A stretch of 64,000 bases of DNA from Mycobacterium xenopi. Lineage in GTDB: Bacteria; Actinomycetota; Actinomycetes; Mycobacteriales; Mycobacteriaceae. The position numbers and the translations under genes were made by a program. Numbering within the stretch: position 1 is the first letter of the stretch; each line of letters starts with the position of its first letter. The stretch spans positions 186,001-250,000 of the forward strand of contig NZ_AP022314.1 of the NCBI RefSeq assembly GCF_009936235.1, in the 5' to 3' direction. The notes under the pieces are model-generated. The model did not search any database, was not told where the DNA came from, and saw only the letters and a program-made list of their open reading frames with translations. This document shows, piece by piece, positions 60,128 through 64,000 of the stretch.

Positions 60128-60545
60128 CCTGTAATTCAGTCGAATCCTACGAACAAGTCATTTGTCGGCCAAGGGAATAACGTGCGATCCTCATGCGGGG
60201 ATCCACGACTGCCGAGATTCCGGCCGAACCGGTAGTCAGCGCGCACGTCGGACTGGCCCCGTCGGTACGCCCGCTGCACTATCGGCGTATATCGCCAACG
60301 AATCTTCACCGTGTCGGTGGCGCACATTGCCCGGATCAGAACGGGCTGGCCATGAACGCCACTACCGAGTATTGCCGGGTCGTCAAAACAACTGAGCTAT
60401 CAATTCTGCATTGAGCTATAGAAGGGCTGCTAGCCGTGTTGGCTGGTGGCACCGAGCACTGGGTCGGCGCACAGTGCGGGATGTCCGATGTGCCCGCATC
60501 CAGGCTTTTGGAAATTTGTCCAAAAACGCGGACTGACGCTCGAGG
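60128..60545. other. Intergenic stretch before the second NRPS
   Basis: No convincing gene. Around 60293 ACGAATCTTCACCGTGTC resembles the 5' end of the methyltransferase gene near 22427 (ACGAACCTTCATCGTGTC), which may be a small relic. Confidence 0.3.
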
Positions 60546-60589
60546 GCTCCAGTATGCTCTGGAGCGCTGTTCCACTCATGTCTAGTGGA
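60546..60589 (+). promoter_or_regulatory. Two adjacent inverted repeats upstream of the second NRPS
   Basis: GCTCCAG-6-CTGGAGC at 60546-60565 and TCCACT-7-AGTGGA at 60571-60589. They could be a terminator-like pair for the upstream glycosyltransferases or operators for the NRPS. TTGACAAGT at 60751 also occurs before the MbtH gene. Confidence 0.4.
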
Positions 60590-60779
60590 CGGGCTGTCTA
60601 ACTAGATATTTGGAGAACCGGTTGCATGAATTCGTTCCGCACAGCAATCGCAACACCGTTAGCGGCTGGCATGCCCTTTACAGCCAAGACATCCAACAAA
60701 ATCGGACCGGGGAAGGCTTACGAGGTCGCCCGGGCGGCGGAGGGCGGGTGTTGACAAGTAAACCGTGAGGCGAGTCCGA

Positions 60780-63446
60780 ATGGAGCTTGACGACGGGGCA
60801 CTTCCGCTGACGCGGGGACAGCTGGATATCTGGCTTGCGGCGGAAACGGGTCACTTTGGTGCCAAGTGGCAGCTCGGCATGCTTGGGCGAATCGACGGAC
60901 CGCTCGAGCCTGGCTTGCTCGAGCAGGCGGTCCGCCAAGTGGTGCGCGAGGCCGAACCGCTTAGAGCTGCCTTTTTCCAAGTGGATGGCGAGGTCGTCCA
61001 GAAGGTGGTTGATTACCCGGACGTCGAGCTCGCCCGCTACGACTTGACCGGCTCGCAGGATCCTGCTCGCGACGCCCAACGGCTAGCGTCATCGATCCAA
61101 CGCACACTGATGCCACTCACTGGTCCGCTGTTCAAATTTGCGTTGTTGCAGACAGCAGTCAACGAATTTTATTTGTTCGTGTGCTGTCATCATATCGTGA
61201 TCGATGGCATTGGCATTGGACTTATTTGTCATCGGATCGCGGCTGTTTACTCGGCAATGGCTTCTGGTACGCCGATTCCCCCTGCTTTTTTTGGATCGCT
61301 GCGTGATCTGATCGCTTGCGAGCTAGAGTACGAAGCGTCCACCGATTTTCTCGATGATCGAGCCTATTGGACGAAGAATCTTCCGTCCGATAGCGAAGTA
61401 CGTCACCGGATCGTGCACACCGCGGACGGGCATGACCCCGATCCGTCTTTTGCGCCGGTTCAATTGGATCCGGTCGTCGTTGCCGAAGCCCGCCGGTTGT
61501 CACGGACGTTGGGAGTGCGTCGGGCGTCGGTGATCACGGCGGCGTGCGCGCTGCTGGTCCGGGGGTGCGACGTTGAAAGTTCGGAAGTAGTGCTCGACTT
61601 TCCGGTGAGCCGGCGGGTGCGTCCAGAAATGGCGATCGTACCGGGGATGGTTTCTGGGGTTGTTCCGCTGGTGTTGACGGTTTCGCCCGACTCGACTGTT
61701 GCGCGTTTTTGTGAGCACGTTGACTCGCGGATACAAGAAGCACTTGAGCATCAACGGTTTCCAGTTCACCTTCTTGAGAAGAAGTCGCGTCTTGGTAGCT
61801 CCAGGGAAACGTCGAACCGGGTACTGGTTAATTTTATTCCGACGACGCGGCTCGCGGATTTTGCTGGTGCTTCGGGTTTCGGAGCCGTAACCCATTCTGG
61901 TTTCGAAGATCAGCTTGAGCTCTGGTTTATCCGGGCGGGTGACGAGCTGTTTCTCAACACCGCCGGTCCCGGGCAATTGTATGCGGATTATCGGGTCCGA
62001 GATTTGGTCAAGCGGTTGGAGTGGGTGTTGGCGGCGATGACTGCCGATCCTTCTCGGCGGTTGTCGTCGATTGATTTGCTTGATGGGACTGAGCTCGCAC
62101 GTCTGGATGGGTGGGCGAATCGGGCGGTGTTGATCCGGCCGGCCTTGGCTGCGGTGTCGATTCCGGAGGTGTTTGCCGCGCGGGTGGCCCGCCACCCCGA
62201 GGCCGTGGCGCTGGTTTGCGGTGAGCAGTCGTGGACGTACCGTCAGCTGGACGAGGCGGCTAACCGGTTGGCGCACTTGCTGATTGGCCACGGCGCAGGC
62301 CCGGGGCAGCGGGTGGCGGTGTTGTTTTCCCGCTCGGTTGAGGCGGTTGTGGCGATTTTGGGGGTGCTGAAGACGGGGGCGGCGTATGTGCCGATCGACC
62401 CCGCGCATCCGCGGGCGCGCGTGCGGTTGCTGCTTGAGGATGCTGCGCCGGTGGCGGCGGTGACCACCGCGGAGTTGGCGGACCGGTTTGTGGGGTATGA
62501 GCTGCGGGTTATCGATGTTGCTGACCCGGCGGTGGCGGCTCAGCCCGACACCGACCTGCCGGTGCCGGCGGCCGATGATGTGGCGTATTTGATTTACACC
62601 TCGGGCACGACGGGGGTGCCTAAGGGGGTGGCGATCACGCATCGCAATGTGGTGCAGCTGTTGGGGTCGGTGGAGGCTGAGTTGCCGGCGGGGGCGGTGT
62701 GGTCGCAGTGGCATTCGTATGCGTTTGATGTGTCGGTGTGGGAGATCTGGGGTGCCCTGTTGCGCGGTGGCCGGCTGGTGGTGGTGCCCGACTCGGTGGT
62801 CCGCTCTCCCGAAGACTTCCATGCCTTGCTGGTTGCCGAGCAAGTCAGCGTATTGAGCCAGACCCCGTCGGCGTTCTATGCGCTGCAAACCGCCGACACG
62901 CAGCACCCGGAACTGAGCAAGCAGCTGAGCCTAGAGGCCGTCGTGTTCGCCGGGGAGGCGCTGGAACCGCAGCGTCTTCGGCCGTGGCTGGGCCACCATC
63001 CGAGAGCGCCACGGTTGATCAATATGTATGGCACCACCGAGACCACGGTGCACGCGTCATTCCGCGAGATCGTCGCCGCCGATGTGGACAGCGGCGGCAG
63101 CCCGGTGGGGGTGCCGCTGGCGCACCTCGCATTCTTCGTGCTGGATGGCTGGCTGCGTCCGGTGCCGGCGGGGGTGGTCGGTGAGTTGTATATCGCCGGC
63201 GCGGGCCTGGGGGCGGGGTATTGGCGGCGGGCGGGGTTGACCGCGTCACGGTTTGTGGCGTGCCCGTTCGGTGACCCGGGGCAGCGGATGTATCGGACCG
63301 GGGATTTGGTGTGTTGGGGCGCCGACGGGCAGTTGCAATACCTGGGCCGCGCCGATGAGCAGGTGAAGATCCGCGGGTATCGCATCGAGCTGGGCGAGGT
63401 GGAGGCGGCGTTGGCCGCGTTGGAGGGGTGGAGCAGGCGGTGGTGA
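60780..63446 (+). CDS. Second NRPS, piece 1: C and A domains
   Basis: Starts MELDDGALPLTRGQLDIWLAAE, parallel to the first NRPS start. The C domain (residues 1-420) has CCHHIVIDG as its active site and probably acylates. The A domain has SWTYRQLDEAANRLAHLL, YTSGTTGVPKG, FDVSVWEIW and NMYGTTETTVHAS; its code reads DVWSVAMVHK, the same as A1, because from 62697 the DNA is identical. At 63424-63428 a G run is one shorter than in the first NRPS (4 against 5), so the frame ends at 63446 with the last residues out of frame. No MbtH gene precedes it. Confidence 0.87.
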   Translation: MELDDGALPLTRGQLDIWLAAETGHFGAKWQLGMLGRIDGPLEPGLLEQAVRQVVREAEPLRAAFFQVDGEVVQKVVDYPDVELARYDLTGSQDPARDAQRLASSIQRTLMPLTGPLFKFALLQTAVNEFYLFVCCHHIVIDGIGIGLICHRIAAVYSAMASGTPIPPAFFGSLRDLIACELEYEASTDFLDDRAYWTKNLPSDSEVRHRIVHTADGHDPDPSFAPVQLDPVVVAEARRLSRTLGVRRASVITAACALLVRGCDVESSEVVLDFPVSRRVRPEMAIVPGMVSGVVPLVLTVSPDSTVARFCEHVDSRIQEALEHQRFPVHLLEKKSRLGSSRETSNRVLVNFIPTTRLADFAGASGFGAVTHSGFEDQLELWFIRAGDELFLNTAGPGQLYADYRVRDLVKRLEWVLAAMTADPSRRLSSIDLLDGTELARLDGWANRAVLIRPALAAVSIPEVFAARVARHPEAVALVCGEQSWTYRQLDEAANRLAHLLIGHGAGPGQRVAVLFSRSVEAVVAILGVLKTGAAYVPIDPAHPRARVRLLLEDAAPVAAVTTAELADRFVGYELRVIDVADPAVAAQPDTDLPVPAADDVAYLIYTSGTTGVPKGVAITHRNVVQLLGSVEAELPAGAVWSQWHSYAFDVSVWEIWGALLRGGRLVVVPDSVVRSPEDFHALLVAEQVSVLSQTPSAFYALQTADTQHPELSKQLSLEAVVFAGEALEPQRLRPWLGHHPRAPRLINMYGTTETTVHASFREIVAADVDSGGSPVGVPLAHLAFFVLDGWLRPVPAGVVGELYIAGAGLGAGYWRRAGLTASRFVACPFGDPGQRMYRTGDLVCWGADGQLQYLGRADEQVKIRGYRIELGEVEAALAALEGWSRRW

Positions 63447-64000
63447 TCGCCCGCGAGGACCGTCCCGGTGATAGGCGCCTGGTGGGTTATGTGACCGGGG
63501 CCGTTGATCCGGCCGGGCTTCGCGAGCAGCTGGCCCAGCGGCTGCCGGGCTACATGATTCCGGCCGCGGTGGTGGTGGTGGAGGCGTTGCCGTTGACGGT
63601 CAACGGCAAACTCGACAAACGCGCGCTGCCGTTACCGGAATACGCCGACACCGACCGCTACCGCGCCCCGGCTACTCCCACCGAGGAGATTTTGGCCGGC
63701 ATCTACGCCGAGGTGCTTGGGCTCGAGCGGGTCGGTGTCGATGACTCGTTTTTCGATTTGGGCGGGGACAGCATTTTGTCGATGCAGGTGGCCGCGCGCG
63801 CTCGTGCCGCTGGTGTGCTGTGTCGGCCGCGTGATGTGTTTGTTGAGCAGACCGTGGCCCGGCTGGCTGGGGTGGCCAAGGTGGCCGATGGTGTCCAGGG
63901 GCCGGTTGATGAGGGTGTGGGGTCAGTCGCGCCGACTCCGATCATGTGCTGGCTGGCCGGTATGGGGGGGCCGGTGGAGCAGTTCAGCCAGACGATGGTG
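62697..64000 (+). repeat. Long direct repeat shared with the first NRPS, copy B
   Basis: Same sequence as 26080-27386; the right edge is beyond the window. It covers the substrate-binding half of A, the T domain and the start of E. See copy A for the two indels that distinguish them. Confidence 0.85.
63428..64000 (+). CDS. Second NRPS, piece 2: end of A, T, start of E (runs off the window)
   Basis: From GTG at 63428 the frame continues VEQAVVIAREDRPGDRRLVGYV, NGKLDKRALP, then the carrier-protein site FFDLGGDSILSMQ (Ser near 63769) and the opening of an E domain (APTPIMCWLAGMGGPVEQFSQ). Open to the window end. The GTG is simply where the frame resumes after the indel. Confidence 0.82.
   Translation, partial: MEQAVVIAREDRPGDRRLVGYVTGAVDPAGLREQLAQRLPGYMIPAAVVVVEALPLTVNGKLDKRALPLPEYADTDRYRAPATPTEEILAGIYAEVLGLERVGVDDSFFDLGGDSILSMQVAARARAAGVLCRPRDVFVEQTVARLAGVAKVADGVQGPVDEGVGSVAPTPIMCWLAGMGGPVEQFSQTMV

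Noticed and set aside
60193..60414. 73-codon open frame before the second NRPS
   Set aside because: No recognisable motif or ribosome site; only a short resemblance to the 5' end of the methyltransferase gene at 22388.
61500..62906. 468-codon open frame on the minus strand, and similar long antisense frames at 38767-39999, 28544-29158 and 25195-25791
   Set aside because: They lie opposite NRPS coding sequence in high-GC DNA, are His/Arg-rich with no motif, and follow from codon bias of the sense strand.
1..64000. CRISPR array, tRNA or rRNA genes, intact prophage
   Set aside because: No regularly spaced repeats, cloverleaf sequences, rRNA segments or phage structural genes were seen on reading both strands; a covariance search would be decisive.

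Overview
The window is high-GC actinobacterial DNA and almost certainly mycobacterial. The signs are a glycopeptidolipid (GPL)-type biosynthetic locus (MbtH-like protein, giant NRPS, Gap-family membrane proteins, six RtfA/Gtf-type glycosyltransferases, acyltransferases, sugar epimerase, methyltransferases), a 13E12-type HNH remnant, and remnants of IS3, IS21 and IS110 elements. The species cannot be fixed from the sequence.

Left part (about 1-16 kb): a catabolic and stress-response region. It holds an alpha/beta hydrolase-OsmC fusion, a short-chain dehydrogenase, an LLM-type flavin oxidoreductase, a small secreted protein with a probable leaderless promoter, a HAD-IIA phosphatase, an ArsR regulator with an aldehyde dehydrogenase / old-yellow-enzyme pair, a DUF417 membrane protein, an orphan zinc-finger anti-sigma-like protein, an isochorismatase-family hydrolase, two TetR regulators (one beside an AcuI-like reductase) and an NAD(P)-binding protein. 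ATAT-rich palindromes before several of these genes suggest local ArsR control.

Middle and right part (about 16-64 kb): the GPL-like locus. Glycosyltransferase, dTDP-6-deoxytalose-type epimerase, family-3 acyltransferase, second glycosyltransferase and a membrane-anchored TylF-like methyltransferase lead into an MbtH-like gene and a roughly 17.1-kb NRPS (24163-41265). Its layout is C-A-T-E / C-A-T / C-A-T / C-A-T-E / C-T. Adenylation codes read by eye suggest hydroxy-residue, hydroxy-residue, Phe, Thr. That does not match the Phe-aThr-Ala-alaninol order of M. avium/M. smegmatis GPLs, but resembles the Ser-Ser-Phe-aThr core described for M. xenopi. After it come WS/DGAT-like acyltransferases, a second TylF-like methyltransferase, two Gap-family proteins, four more glycosyltransferases, a sulfotransferase, a Gfo/Idh oxidoreductase and a GMC oxidoreductase. 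A second NRPS begins at 60780 and runs off the window.

The locus has been shuffled by recombination between paralogues. The second half of the module-1 A domain plus T and the start of E are essentially identical in the two NRPSs (26080-27386 and 62697-64000) with a sharp left edge. Glycosyltransferase genes share a duplicated leader. There are broken copies of acyltransferase, gap, epimerase and UDP-sugar dehydrogenase genes, and one mosaic scar joins a glycosyltransferase start, an NRPS condensation fragment and an acyltransferase body. The NRPS frame is interrupted by three small indels and the second NRPS by one; whether these are real or sequencing errors cannot be decided from this sequence.
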